A DNA stretch of 64,000 nt from Thecaphora thlaspeos (GCA_900291925.1 UWYS01000005.1:744001-808000); one strand, 5' to 3'; shown: positions 52,483-64,000, counted from the stretch's first letter. Notes: a model not told the origin generated them from the letters alone. A program made the numbers and translations.

Positions 52483-53387
52483 GGCGATGCGAAGGCTGCT
52501 ACAGAGAAGGCAGTGGTGAGCGTGATGGCGGATCGAAGGAGGGGTGCAGCGAGCGAGCAGAGGGGGAGAAGCGGAAGCGAAGGAAGCGCGCACGAGCCCA
52601 CGCACCACCGTGCGCGCAGGTGGAGGGTTTGGCTACTTTATCCAGGCGGAAGGCGGCGCTGGGCCGACCGCAGTCAGGCTCCAGCACGCGCGGCAGCGGC
52701 GCCGCCCCTTTGACTCGAAAAAGCAAGCAGCCAACCACGGCAGCGGCAGTGGCAGCGGCAGCGAGAGGAAAAGAGGCAGGCGCCCCCCCCCCCCCCCCCC
52801 CCCCCCCGCTTGAAAAGCAACGCCGCGTCCCTCTTCCTCGTCCCTCCCACCACCACCACCGATCTCCTTTTCTTCCCCCATCCTCTCCCCTTTTCCCTCC
52901 CCGCTCCCCTGGCACGCATCCCCCTGACCTTCAAGGTAAGTGTCGTCTTTCGGCCCCGCGCCTCCCCGCACCCTCCCCACCTATCGTATGATGATCCAAT
53001 CGTGCATTGCTGGCACCAATCGTATTGCAAGTGTGCCGACACAAACCCAAGAGGTTGGCAGAATTCAACTACGCTAGCCAAACCTCCTGAGATCGACCCA
53101 GCCCCAGCGCTGACTGTCATCTTGTCCCAGCACAGCTATAGCTGCACCAGACTGACCCCACATCATGTCTTTCTCTCTGTCTCTCTGTGCTCTGCTCGGT
53201 CTGTTGGCCCTTGGCCGATCGCACTGCTCGCTCTTTCCTGACCCGCGCCGCTGTGTTTCTCTCCTCTCTACCTGTACTCTTAGTCTGGCTATTCCTGTCT
53301 TTCGCGCCACTATCTTGCTTCCAATTTGCACCGTTGATCTCCGTCTACACACAACGTGAAGCCGCCCACGCCGCCGCCGCCGCCGCC
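52483..53387. promoter_or_regulatory. Divergent region between the HIT gene and COQ3, with a C25 tract
   Basis: No gene is seen in 905 bp between two outward-facing starts. It contains a 25-base C homopolymer and a purine/pyrimidine-skewed stretch to about 52910. CGCCGC repeats sit right before the COQ3 ATG. Confidence 0.5.
52783..52807. repeat. C25 homopolymer
   Basis: Twenty-five consecutive C residues on the plus strand, that is G25 on the minus strand, between two divergent genes. Confidence 0.85.
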
Positions 53388-54859
53388 ATGCTCGGCAACG
53401 GTGTCCAGACCCTCGCTCGACGAGCCGTGCCGACAAAGGCATCGCCACCCCGCCTGGCCGGCAGCGAGTAAGTCGGCATGCTCCTTGAACAACCGCGGCC
53501 AGCCTCAAAGGTGGATCTGGCAGTGCATAGGAGACTGAACGCCGTCTTCTCCCCCAACCTCGTCTCTCCTCGCTGTGCAAGCAGGCATTCGACAACAGCC
53601 TTGGGATGCTCCTCTCTGCCTTCGACGACGTCGACGGTCGCTCGCAACTTTGCATCCACCTCTCGGCTCCGCCTCGACTCGCCCTCGAGCCCAAAGACCG
53701 ATGCGCCCTTCTCGTCGATCCACGCCTCCGAGATCGAACACTTCAGCCGCCTCTCGTCGCAGTGGTGGGACGAGCACGGCGAGTTCGGCCTCCTCCACGC
53801 CATGAACCCGGTCCGGATCCAGTTTATGCGCGAGAAGCTCAACGAGGTGTGGGGATGGGAGCAGGCCCAGAGGCAGATCCAGGCACGCAAGGTCGGTGGC
53901 GGGACGGAGCAAGCGGCTCCGGACGCAGCTTTCCCCAGCCCCGGAAGGGTCAGGTTTCTAGAGGGTCTGTCCGTGACCGATGTAGGGTGCGGTGGCGGCC
54001 TTCTGAGCGAGGTGAGTCTCCATTGCGTTGCTCCCTGTTGCTGCTCGCAGCCTCGAGTGAGAGCGACTGACCGTCCCGACCCTTTCGCCACTACTGGCGC
54101 TCCTTTTGCTGCTTTCAGAGTCTGGCACGCCTCGGCGCCCGCACTACCGGCATCGACGCCTCGTCGTCCAACATCGGGATTGCCACGATGCACGCCGCAA
54201 AGGACCCGATGCTGTCGCGCCCGCATCCGCTCGGCGGGCCCCGCCTCACCTACCGCCACTCGACCGCCGAAGACATCCTGGCCGAAGGCGCTCAATTCGA
54301 CATCGTCTGCGCGATGGAGGTCATCGAGCACGTCAACGGGCCCGCCGAGTTTCTGCGATGCCTCGACAAGCTCGTCAAGGTGCGTCGCAGCGTCCTCTGC
54401 CCTTTGCAACTCACGCGCTCGATCTTACCCGCTGACCCCTTGCACCTTCATCTACGTCTGACGCTGCTCTCGTGGCCAATCCAGCTGGGAGGTCACTTTT
54501 TCCTCTCGACGATCGCGCGCACCCCGCTCTCCTACTTCCTCACCATCCTGATGGCCGAGCAAGTGCTCCGCCTCGTCACGCCGGGCACCCACACGCACTC
54601 GCAGTACATCAACCCGAACGAGATTGTCGACTTCTTCCGCGACGACCTCAAGTGGTTCGGCGGCGCCTCCTCTCGATCGTCGCCGCAGGACATTGCGCCT
54701 CTTCCGCAGAGACTCGTGTACGAGACGAGGGGTACGGCCTACCTTCCCTGGAAGGCGGGCTGGAGTCTCGCGCCCAGCGGGACAAATTGGCCCGGAACGC
54801 AGGAGTGTAACTACTTCTTCTGGGCGCGCAAGCCGCTCTCGCCCAGCAGCAGCAGCTAA
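53388..54859 (+). CDS. COQ3: Ubiquinone biosynthesis O-methyltransferase Coq3, mitochondrial
   Basis: Exons 53388-53467, 53585-54011, 54119-54379 and 54485-54859 encode 380 residues. Coq3 performs both O-methylations of coenzyme Q synthesis on the matrix face of the inner mitochondrial membrane. The first 60 residues are Arg/Ser/Ala-rich with few acids, a targeting sequence. Family landmarks follow: EIEHFSRLSSQWWDEHGEFGLLHAMNPVRIQFM, SAM motif I VTDVGCGGGLLSE, post-I TGIDASSSNI, VCAMEVIEHV, GGHFFLSTIARTPLSYFLTI and THTHSQYINPNEI. The C-terminus ends normally with YFFWARKPL. All introns are in expected positions with GT-AG ends. Confidence 0.94.
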
Positions 54860-55062
54860 GTGTAGGCTAGGGCACGGCATCTTGTGGTGGGTGAGTGGGT
54901 GGGTGGTGGTGGAGATGACGATGATGGTAGAATGGTTTGCATGTAGAATGTGAAGATGTAGAATGAAAGGACGGACGGATGGAAGGGATTGATCTGCGAT
55001 GGAACTCTCTATAACGTCTACAAACTCTTCTCGCCCTCTCGCAGCGTCTCGAAGTCGTCACA

Positions 55063-58026
55063 TTACAGCTTGAACTTGGATCCGCTTGCCTCTGCGTTGT
55101 TCTGCTGTGCGGTACCTTTCTTCTTTCCCAGAGCGTCCTTTCCCTTTTTCTGACTTCCATCCTTGCCGATGACGGTGACGCCTCTTTTTCCGACGAGCTT
55201 TCGCATTGCCTCTTGTTTCTCCTGGCTGCTCGACTTACCGCTCTTCCTGAGACCTGCGAGTTCGAGGGCGTCGAGTGTCTGTTTGATACGATCGTTCTTT
55301 GCCCTTTTCTCCTTTCGCAACGTGTTGTGCAGACGTCGTTTCTCGGCCGGTGTCATTTCGCTCTTGTCTCCTTGCATGGCGACGGCGTGACGTTGTCGTT
55401 CGTACACCTCCTCTGGTGCCAACATGGTGGCGGAAGAGGAGGTGGATGGGAGTGCCTCTTCGATCGAAATGACGGGCGTGTTCGAGAGAGTCTGGATGGT
55501 CGCTTTTGGTGCCTTTGGCGTGAAATGCGCGTTGCTGAGGGCGTCGAGCTTGTCAAAGACGTCGTCAAAGATGGCGCTGATCACTTCGTGTTCCTTTTGC
55601 AGCTTTACGTCCACCTCTGCCATGCGCGGCGCCTCTCCCTCGGCGGCACCGCGAGCCATCTGGTACTCTTCCTCGTACAGCTCGGCAAGGCTCTTGGCGC
55701 TCTTCGAGTCCGACAGCTCCAGCAGCCGAGAGGGCAGGAACGGCATCGCCTCGAGCTCGCGTCGACGAACGACGTCGTCAAATTGACGGTCCAGGATGCG
55801 CCGCTTGACCATGTCCTCGAGCGACTCCGTCATCTCTTCCGTCACCTGCGGCGTCACCTTGACGGTACGCTCAAACTCGAGGTCCTCCTGCAGCAGGCTG
55901 TCTTGCGGCCGGATCTTGGAGCCCGCCTCGCCGCGCAGCGTCCAGTCCTTCTGCCCGACGTTTTCCGTCTCGAGCCGAGAGATCTCTTCCTGCAGAGCGG
56001 CCAGGCGCATCTCGTGCGTCGACGCCTTCTTGGCCCGCGACGACGCGTCGTCATCGTCGCTCTCGTCGGCGAAGAGGTCGCCCGCGACGCGACGGGCCGT
56101 CTTGACCTGCGCCTCGTCGTCCGGCAGGCTGGCGTCGTCGTCGTCGTCATCCTCCTCCTCCTCGCCCCCCTCGTCGTTCACGTCCATTCCGTCCTCTGAT
56201 CCGAACGCCTCTTCGTTGTCGTCGTCGTCGTCGTCGCCGAACGCGTCTTGCGCCTCGGACAACCGCGCCGCCTCCTCCTCGGTGAAGCCGAGCGACGCCA
56301 GCATCTCGGGCGTCAGCTCGGCGTCGCCGCCGCGCTTCTTCCTCGGCTTAATCCGCCGGATGGCCACGGTGTCGTTGAAGCGGATCAGCCTCTTGCGCTC
56401 AGGCTCCTCCGGTCCCTCTTCCGCCTCCGAGCCGTCCTCATCCTCATCCTCCTCCTCCTCGTCGGACGATTCAACGGCCTTGCCCTTGCCCTTGCCATTG
56501 GCGTCTGTGCCATTGGTGGAGGCTTGGTCCTTCCGCTTCTGTTTCCTCTCCTCCTTGGCGCGGAACTGCGCGGCTTTGGAGGGGGGCAGGAAGTAGTCGG
56601 CGAAGCGCAGCTCCGAAGGATCCTTCATCCCGGGCCGCGAAGGGCCGGCACCGAAGTCGTCGTCGTCCGCCTCCTCCTCCTCATCATCATCATCATCGCC
56701 ACCGCCACCAGTGAGCCCTTTGACGTCACGGAAGAAGTCGACCTCGTTGGAGAGGTCGTCGTCGTCGTCGTCGTCGTTGGCCTCGCGGGTGGCCTCGTCC
56801 ATCTCCTGGGCCTCGGTGAGGCGATTAAACTCGTTGATCGAGAAGAAGTCGTCGTCGAGGGTAGGGTGGCGCTTTCCGCGCTTTCCACCTGGACCGGCAC
56901 CGCCGCTGCTGCTACCGGGCTCGTCGAGGCTGTCGAGGATGCTGCGCGATTGCTTCGCTCCCTTTGCGCCACCCTGTTCGGCCTCCTCTTCCGACACCTC
57001 ATCATCGAGGTCCTCATCCTCGTCCTTGTCCTCGGCGTCCTGGACCTGCGAGCGTAGTCTTGGCAGCATGCCCATCTCCTGCTCCTCCTTGCGCCGCCGC
57101 TGTTCGGCCTCTGTCCTCAAGGGCTCGTAGAAGACCTCGTTCGGATCGCCGTCCGAGACATCGGAGGCGCCAGCGTACGGCTCGGACTCGCTCTCTTCGT
57201 CGCTGTCGCCGTCGTCAAAGATGAGCTGGTCGCACTGGGACGGGTCGATGCCGAGAGCCCGGAGGTCGGCGTCGGTGAGATCGCTCAGCTTGACCTTCTG
57301 GTCGGCTGGGTCATCGTCAGCATCGTCGTCGTCGTCGTCGTCCGAGCTTTCGTCTGCGTCTTCGTCGTCTTCGTCGTCGTCCTTGTCGGGCCGGTCGTTC
57401 TCGTTGACGAGCACGGTGCTGAGTAGACCCTGGACCTTGAAGCCCTTAAGGTCAATCTGCTCCCAGAGCTGCCGCGCATCCATGCCCTCGACCACGAGCT
57501 CCTCGAGCGGCGTCGGCTGGAAGAGCGGGTGCTCGGAGGTGGATGCAGCGGCCGGAGCAGCGCGGGCGTTCTGGCCCCGCTTGCGCTTGCCCGACGACCG
57601 AGTGGTGCGCTTCTTCTCCTCCTGCGGCGAGATGGAGTGGAGGAAGTTGCCGAGCGAAGGAACTGCCAGCGCCTCGGACTTGACGGCTGAGTGAAGGCAA
57701 AGAGTAGGCAGAGAAGGAGGATCAGCCAAGAAGAGGCGCAGAGGTCAGCGCACGGCAGGGCGTGGTATAGCGCACCACGTGCCTCAGGTGACGGGAGAGA
57801 GTTCAGACATACAGAGGTCAAAGAGCTGCTTGAGTGCCAAGGCCGAGAGCTGAGCGATGCTCTGGTCGCCGTTGGCGAACCGCTCTGGCTCCGAGGCGAT
57901 GAGGTTGGCGAGCGCACGTGCCTGCGAGAGTTCGGGGTGGGGCGGCGTCTGGATCTGCTCATCGAGGCCGTCCGGAGCAGAGGCAACGGCGGCAACGGAA
58001 GCGATTGCGTAACCATCCATTGCCAT
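55063..58026 (-). CDS. MPP10: U3 snoRNP protein Mpp10
   Basis: Exons 57813-58026 and 55063-57686 encode 945 residues. Mpp10 scaffolds Imp3 and Imp4 on the U3 snoRNP in the nucleolus for early 18S rRNA processing. Acidic blocks dominate the first two thirds, coded by long GAC/GAG repeats. Conserved anchors are VKLSDLTDADLRALGI, DDFFSINEFNRLTEAQEMD, FADYFLPPSK, RLAALQEEISRLETENVGQKDW with RGEAGSKIRP, DSLLQEDLEFERTVKVTP, ILDRQFDDVVRRR, KSLAELYEEEYQMA and HFTPKAPKATIQTLSNTPVI, in family order. The first exon carries a conserved-looking start with LKQLFDL before the intron. Two in-frame ATGs (58026, 58020) lie close together; the first is used. Confidence 0.93.
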
Positions 58027-58761
58027 AGCGGCGAGAATGTTGGAGCGTCCAGCGATCCTCGAGGGGCGCAGACGGGAGCAGTTGGGCCGACAAGAAGGGG
58101 GGGCAACGGTATCGCCGGCGTGTCCTGGTCCTCGTTGCTTTCTCTAGGGACGGACTGGTGAGATGTGCTGCTTGGAAGGTGGCTGCTATGTTGTATTGGC
58201 CCGGCGGGAGCGTGGTGAAAGGTGATGGAGAGGTGCAAGGTGTGGTAAAGGTGCAAACAGCAGCGCCTGTCCTCTCTCTCTCTGCCCCTCTGCCGCTTTG
58301 CAGACTTACCAAATGAAAATCACAGAAAAAAGAATTATCGGCATGGTTTACGCATGGCTGTACTGTATTCTTTCTACTCCAGGTCGGCACCGCTGCCCGC
58401 ACCCTACACTTACGCGGTACTGCGGCGCTCCTGCCTGGCCGGGCGAGCCTTTTGCGCACGGCATCAGCCATCGCCTCCGGGCAAGATAAAGAGGAGGAAG
58501 AGCACATGACGGCGGGCGGAGCCTCGTTGCCGGACCGCGGCATCGGCATCGGCATCGGCACCGGCCCCTGCCTTGGCCTGACCGTCTGAGCGACGCACAA
58601 TCCTATCAGCCCACAACGGCAGAGTACAGCAATGGCGTGGGACCACAAGTGATTTGGTTGCCTCTCAGAGGGCGAGCCGGAGAAGAGGCGCAGCGCAGGC
58701 GGCCAAACAAAAACGAAAAATAAGATTAAACCAAAAACCTTGCAGCGTCGGAACGGCCGAG

Positions 58762-58780
58762 CTCTCTCTCTCTCTCTCTC
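58762..58780. repeat. CT dinucleotide repeat
   Basis: A near-perfect CT run of about nine units upstream of the DENN-EFM7 gene. Confidence 0.8.
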
Positions 58781-59094
58781 CTGCGCCGTGCCGCCGTGCT
58801 TTCCTCCTCCCCTCTCACACATTACTGCCAGCTCCCAGGGCGACTGGCTCCTCCTTGCTCTCCTTGCTCTCCTTCCCCCTTTTTCTTCTCCTCGGACCCT
58901 CCCTCCTCATTCCCTGCCTTGCACACCGCGCTTCGACCCCGCCCTCGGACACCTCTTTTCCGTACACCGCTCCCTACACCGTCTACCATAACCACCGACG
59001 ACCCCACACATTCGCTGCTCCGCCCCCTAGGTTCAACGTCGTTTCAGCCGCTTCACCTCGGACTAGAAACGCCACGGAGAGCATACTGCCCATC

Positions 59095-59121
59095 AACCCG
59101 CAACCCGCAACCCGCAACCCG
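59095..59121. repeat. AACCCGC tandem units
   Basis: Three full and one partial 7-bp unit in the leader region of the DENN-EFM7 gene; too few and too internal to be telomeric. Confidence 0.7.
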
Positions 59122-59291
59122 TCTTCCACGTATATCTCACAGTGACGTCTAGGGACAACATTGACCGTGCATCGGGAGAGCGGTGACAGGCTGGCATGCA
59201 GATCAACTGAGCGAGCTAGCCAGCTAGCGGGCCAGAAAGCAAGCCAGCAGCAGCGGTGTCGCCACAGGCCAGCCGCCAGGCACCTCACAGC

Positions 59292-62200
59292 ATGTCCGAC
59301 GCAGCGGACAGCTCATCCTTCCGACCCATGTCGCGGTCGCGGAAGCTCAGCTCAAAGCTCTCTCTCTCCAACCTCTCGACAAAGAGCGGCGCAGGCAGCC
59401 GCACGGAGGTCTTGTCGCCCAGTCAGCGCTCCTTCAGAGAGTCTCGCCGCTTTAGCAGCAACAGCATCTCCCACAGGCAGCAGCTTTCCCAGCAGTCAAC
59501 CCATACCAACGGCTCGTCCGCCGCAAAGAGCCTCGATGGCAACACCATCGCCCACCTCTACGCCGTCTTTGGTCTGCCAAAGGACCCCGCGGTGTGGACG
59601 CTGGCCGAAGAGGATTGTGTCGCCGGCGTCCACCACATCGAGTCGGCCGTCGGCCGCTTTTGGCGGCCCGAGGTGCTAGGCTGCTCGATATCGCCGCCGC
59701 CCAGCGGTCCGGCAGACATGAGCCCTTCGGTCGAAATTCATAGGACTACTAGCAATAATTCTAGCCCCAAGAAGGAAGGCTCGGCTTGGGATGCCGACGC
59801 CAAAAAAGGGTCCAATCCCAAGTACATCGAGATGAGCGACGGCCGCGGCGGGCTCGAGAGGGCCGAGACCGCCCGCGTCCTCTCTAAGGCTCTCAAGCTG
59901 TCGTTCACCCGGGAAATCGAGGTCACCGCTGGGCCGGGCAACTACCCGCCCATGTCGACCTCGCACACCTTTTCCTTCAGCGTGCCGACGCTCAAGTCGT
60001 CCGCGCCCTCGTTCAACGCGCGCGCTTCGACCGACCGTCGCAAAAAGGCGTCGACGATCGGCGTCTCGCCGGCAGACGTGCACAAGAACAACGCCACCAG
60101 CGCCGTAGGCGAAGGGTACGGCCTCGAGGGCGCGCCGTCCGGCATGCCCGGTTTTACTGGAGCCTCGGGCGAGCTGTCGATGGGCGTCGCCACCTTTTAC
60201 GGCGTCGTTCTGACCGTCTGGAGCGCGGTGGACGACAAGCGCGCCAAGGCCATCAGGAAGGAGCTGAGCCGCGCCGCCAAGGCCCGCGCGAGAGCCGTGG
60301 CTCGGGCACACGACGGCGACAACGCCGATGACGGCGATCTCGACTCGAGCACCAACGACTACTCGTTCCTGCCGGACAACAACGCCTACTTCATGCCGTA
60401 TGCCATATGTCTCGTCTCCCGATACCCGATCTACAACCTCCTCGCCGACTGGAACAAGGCGGCGTGGCACAAGTACAGCCGCAATATTGAGATGCATAAC
60501 CGTCTGATGGCCGCCATCCTTCGCCAGCCGGCGCCGAGGCTTGGCGAGACGCTCAAGCTCGAGTCGCCGGACGAGGATCTCAACTTTGTTTGCACCTTCC
60601 CCGGCGCCCTCGACTGGGGCCGCGGACTCATCAGCATCGACTTTGTCATGTGGCCGCTCTTCAAGACGCTGTCGATCGACAACATCCTCACCATCTGCGA
60701 GATCGCCCTGTCGCCCAACGGACGCATCCTTTTCCTCTCGCGCCACCCCGCCCTGCTTGGTGTTGCGGTCGAGACGGTCAAGTACCTGATCGAGCTGTGC
60801 GGCTGGAAGGGCATCGCCCACCAGATCTGTCACGCGCGTGACGTGAAGATCTATCTCGAGGATCCCGGCTCGTGGCTGATAGCCCTCAACACGGAGCTGC
60901 GCAGCATCGCCAAGCCAGCCAAGGAGGTCTGCGTCGTTGACCTCGACATCAACTTTGTCAATTGCCCAAGACCGCCTCTCAAGGCGCCGAGTACGTGCAG
61001 CATTCGCGACAAGAAGCGGCGCAAGCTCGTCAACGCGCTTGGCTTCTCGTCGGCCGACTACGGGCCGCCGCGCGAGATCACAGAGGCCTTCCCCGCCGGC
61101 AGGCTGCGTCCGCTCAGCAAGGTCGAGTCCAAGTCGAGCAGCGTCCCCTACGATCGCGTCGACGCTCCCCACTGGTGGGACCAGGGCGCCGTGCTGAGCG
61201 CCTTCGACCAGGTCCTGCACGAGGACACGCGGCCCAGCTTCCTCAAGAAGGTGCTAAAGCTCCGCGCCGAGAATCAGGCGGCCGCTAGCGCGACCGAAAT
61301 GGCCGCCATCGCCGCACTGCGCAAGCGGGCCAGCACGTTTGTCGATGCGCGCGACGGCCTCGAGAACAAGATCGGCAGGCTCAACAAGCGACTCGCCTTT
61401 CTCATGAGCGAGGGCGACATGTGGAAGCAGCAGTTCGAAAAGATCCAGCAGCTGGTCGAACGACTGACGAAGGAGGCCAATGATCTCCGGCTCAAGGTCG
61501 ACCGGGAACGGCGCGAGTCGCGTCGCCTAAGTACCACGCTCCAGCAGCGGGACATGAAGCAGGTCCAGATCCAGCTACAGCTGAGGGAGACGGAGCAGGC
61601 GCGGGAAAAGGCCCAGGCCGAACTGGCGCGGATGCGCGAGGCCATGGACACGCTCGAGCACGAGCGCGAGGTCATGAACACGCTCGAGCACGAGCGCGAG
61701 GCCATGATCGACGAGATCCGCAACGTCGTCTCCACCACGGGATTGGCCGACTTTGACTTTGGCTCGCTCTCCAAGCTCAAGATGATGGCCGACAACGCAC
61801 ATCGCAACAGGGCGGACTCGCCGGGCAGCGCCATGTCGCACAGTAGCGAGCTTAGCATCCTCAAGTCGCGCGCGCTCGCAGAGCAGCGGATCTCGATGCG
61901 CCGTCCGCTCACCGGAAACTCTGCCAGGATGGCGGGCGGGTCCCGCCTCGGCCACGGCAGCCAAAACGGTCACGGCACAAAGGACGCTGCCGGCGCCAGC
62001 GCCAAAGGCGAAGGGCCCGCCTTTACCGATGAGCAGATGAACCACGAGATCCAGGACCGCACCAGCGCCGTCACCGATCAGATCAGCCGCATCCAGCAGC
62101 AGCTCGAGTCTACGCTGACGCACCTCGAGAGCCGTCGGTCCATGACGTTCGAGCGCGACCGCGACCGCGGTCGTTTGTCCAACGCATCGTCCAACAGCTA

Positions 62201-63925
62201 TCAGTACGAGAACATGGGCCCGTCCTCGAGCATGGGCCACCACGCTGGTCTCGCCGGCAACAGCATCGGTCACGGAAGTGAGTTCGGCTCGCCGTACAGC
62301 GGCGATGCAACCACCTATGAGGCCGTGGAGAGCATCCAGGACCACAAGGACAGCGGCGATGCGCGGAGCGTCGGACCCCAAGGGACGCCACGTCGAGGCG
62401 GAGCGGCTGCGGCTCCTCCCTCATCGTTCCGAACGCCTAGCGGCTCCCCCAGCGCGGCGCGCAAGAGCACCCCTCGGCAAAACGGCCTAGCCCCGGCACT
62501 CGGGCCCAAGCACTTTGCACGGCGCGTCTCGGCGTCGGGACCGGCTGGCGGGACAAACGAAGAACGCGATTCGCCCCTTGCCAGCAGCAGCGGACATGGA
62601 GCATTTTTGATGCCAGAAGCGCCGGCGAGCAAGGGCGTCGAGACGCCCCCCACCACCATCACATCCGACATGCCGGTCCCATCAACCGGAGGCGACGATT
62701 CTCTGGTGGAAGACAAGCCGGAAGGTGACTCCACTGCTCCCAGCACCACTGGTGCCGCCATCGCCGCCACCGCCGCTGGAGGCATGGCTGCCTCGTCCGT
62801 ACCATCCGCTGTCGCCGCCAACGTGTCGACCCAGGCACGCACCAGCGACGATCGAGAGGCGGCGGCGCCGCAGAGCGAGCACACAAACTCGTCTGCCGTT
62901 GAGGTTTCGACCGTCGACATGCTAGTCGCCGCTCCAGCCATCAAGGCGCCGCGGCTCGACGTCGGGCCGCCATCCGATTCGGTGACGATTGCAACGACCA
63001 CGGACACCAACTTCAACAACGAGACCGACGACGTCGGCAGCCGCACCAACACCAACACCGACGTCGACGACGACGACGACGAGGCCGTCGAGTTTGACAT
63101 GTTTGCCGAGCCGGACGACTTCCGACCCAAGACGCCGCCACCCACCGTCACCTACTACGAGTTCCCCGGCACCGACGCCAAGGTGACCCTCAACCTCGTG
63201 GGCAGCCACCCGCTGTGGGGCCACCTGGCCTGGAACGCCAGCTTCGTCATGTCCGACTTCCTCTGCGCTCACGCCAAGAAGCTAACAAAGGGCAAGAAGG
63301 TGCTCGAGCTGGGAGCGGCCGCCGGCCTACCCTCGATCGTCTGCAACTGGGCCGAGGCGAGCCACGCCATCGCCTCCGACTACCCGGACCCTGACCTGCT
63401 GGGTAATCTCGAGAGGAACGTCGCGCTGAACTGTGGCGACGATAACCAGAGCGCCTACAAGGGTCCAGGCTACGCGGCTGCCGAGGTGTGTGTGGCCGTC
63501 TGAGCGTTCCCCTTGGCAGACATCGGCACCACCGCAGCGATTTGGCACTGACTCTTTTCATCTTTTGCTGCCTCTCGTACTCGCCTGCGCAGGGCTACAT
63601 CTGGGGCACGGACCCTACACAGATCCTCTCGCATCTCTCTGCTGACGGCTCGGAGAAGTTCGACCTGATCCTTATGTGTGATCTCGTCTTCAACTATCAG
63701 GCCCACCCGGCCCTGCTGGAGACGTGCGAACGCTGCCTCGCAGATCCGGTCTCGGTCGACGGCGACAGCAAGGATGGCGTTGACGGCGAAGGCTTCAGCA
63801 CCCCTTGCGTCCTCGTCTTCTTCACCCACCACCGGCCCCATCTCGCCTACAAGGACATGGGCTTCTTTGACCTGGCCGAGATCAAGGGCTGGAAGGTGCA
63901 GAAGCTCGGAGAGTGGTACCGAGAG
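59292..63925 (+). CDS. DENN-domain protein fused to an EFM7-type eEF1A methyltransferase, 3' end outside the window
   Basis: Exon 1 (59292-63485) is one open frame of 1398 codons. Exon 2 (63593-63925) continues it, and a GTGAGT donor at 63926 leads beyond the window. The N-terminus is Ser-rich. DENN features span about residues 80-565: TIAHLYAVFGLPKDP, then MPYAICLVSRYPIYNLL, NFVCTFPGALDWGRGLISID, LILTICEIAL-like core residues (DNILTICEIALSP) and VVDLDINFVNCP. DENN proteins activate Rab GTPases. A coiled coil covers about 655-815, and Ser/Gly-rich linker follows to 1265. From FDMFAEPDDFRPKTPPP (Met1270) the protein is EFM7/NNT1: LVGSHPLWGHLAWNAS, SAM motif VLELGAAAGLPS, DYPDPDLLGNLERNV, DLILMCDLVFNY and FFTHHRPH. 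Efm7 methylates the N-terminus and Lys3 of eEF1A. No stop separates the halves. Either this is a true fusion, or a promoter and start for EFM7 lie inside (ATGs at 62919 and 63099). Confidence 0.82.
61641..61700 (+). repeat. 30-bp tandem duplication in the coiled coil
   Basis: Two 30-bp units differing at a few bases encode two copies of a ten-residue coil segment, MDTLEHERE and MNTLEHERE, in the DENN protein. Confidence 0.8.
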
Positions 63926-64000
63926 GTGAGTGTTCCGGCACACGCAACTCAGCGGCAGGTGGATGTCCAGAATGCTGATGTACATACCTGCTTCCTTCTT
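63926..64000 (+). other. Start of an intron of the EFM7 part
   Basis: The bases after 63925 begin GTGAGT and do not continue the methyltransferase frame. The remaining exon or exons lie outside the window. Confidence 0.7.

Larger units (their letters stand above)
58027..59291. promoter_or_regulatory. Divergent region between MPP10 and the DENN-EFM7 gene
   Basis: No gene is seen in 1.27 kb. It holds a (CT) run at 58762-58780, GGCATC units near 58540-58566 and three and a half AACCCGC units at 59095-59121, followed by the leader of the fusion gene. Confidence 0.5.

Noticed and set aside
16277..58367. TACAGTA/TACTGTA heptamer at about twelve intergenic sites as a regulatory family
   Set aside because: A heptamer is expected about eight times on two strands in 64 kb, so the excess is small; only the 14-bp palindrome and the paired 9-mer were kept.
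59095..59121. AACCCGC units as telomere-like repeats
   Set aside because: There are only three and a half units, inside a gene leader, and the unit does not match the usual fungal telomere repeat.

Overview
The window is about 64 kb of nuclear DNA from a basidiomycete fungus. I infer a smut-like or yeast-like lineage (Ustilaginomycotina or a relative), although no species can be fixed from sequence alone. Four things support this. The DNA is GC-rich. Most genes are split by small introns; I could place 43, all 84-163 nt long, mostly with GTGAGT-type donors. The proteins are a single-copy fungal housekeeping set. A 5S rRNA gene and two intron-containing tRNA genes lie between protein genes.

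Left part (1-16.0 kb): the 3' end of an S9 peptidase gene; a Pex39-like KPWE protein divergent from TRM6 (tRNA m1A58 methyltransferase subunit); an Msc7-type membrane aldehyde dehydrogenase; RAE1/GLE2; thioredoxin reductase with a probable mitochondrial presequence; DBP5; and the DNA polymerase delta subunit Cdc27/Pol32 with a C-terminal PIP box. RAE1 and DBP5 both act in mRNA export.

Middle part (16-41 kb) is sparser and more accessory in character. It holds an intronless 1847-residue protein with about seven membrane spans and no function I recognise; a 2.5 kb gene-free stretch; a secreted CHRD-domain protein broken by an in-frame TAG; a FAR1-type DNA-binding protein with a zinc knuckle, probably a domesticated transposase derivative; an NCS1 nucleobase permease; a solitary 5S rRNA gene; a HAD sugar or glycerol phosphatase; ribosomal protein eL13; a secreted Gly/Pro/Ser-rich acidic protein with a Kex2-like site near its C-terminus; and a mitochondrial DUF1279 protein.

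Right part (41-64 kb): tRNA-Arg(UCG) and a slightly irregular tRNA-Thr(AGU); a 12-exon acyl-CoA dehydrogenase ending in the peroxisomal signal SKL; PRP28; a TPR protein; RHO4; a HIT protein with a second in-frame TAG; COQ3; MPP10; and, running off the end, one open reading frame joining a DENN Rab-GEF-like region to an EFM7-type eEF1A methyltransferase.

The genes do not form a pathway cluster; the layout is ordinary fungal housekeeping with several divergent promoter pairs. The least expected features are the DENN-EFM7 fusion, the two genes interrupted by TAG with the frame intact beyond it, the very large unknown membrane protein, and the acidic secreted precursor with a short basic tail. 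No CRISPR array, insertion sequence, intact transposon or replication origin was recognised.
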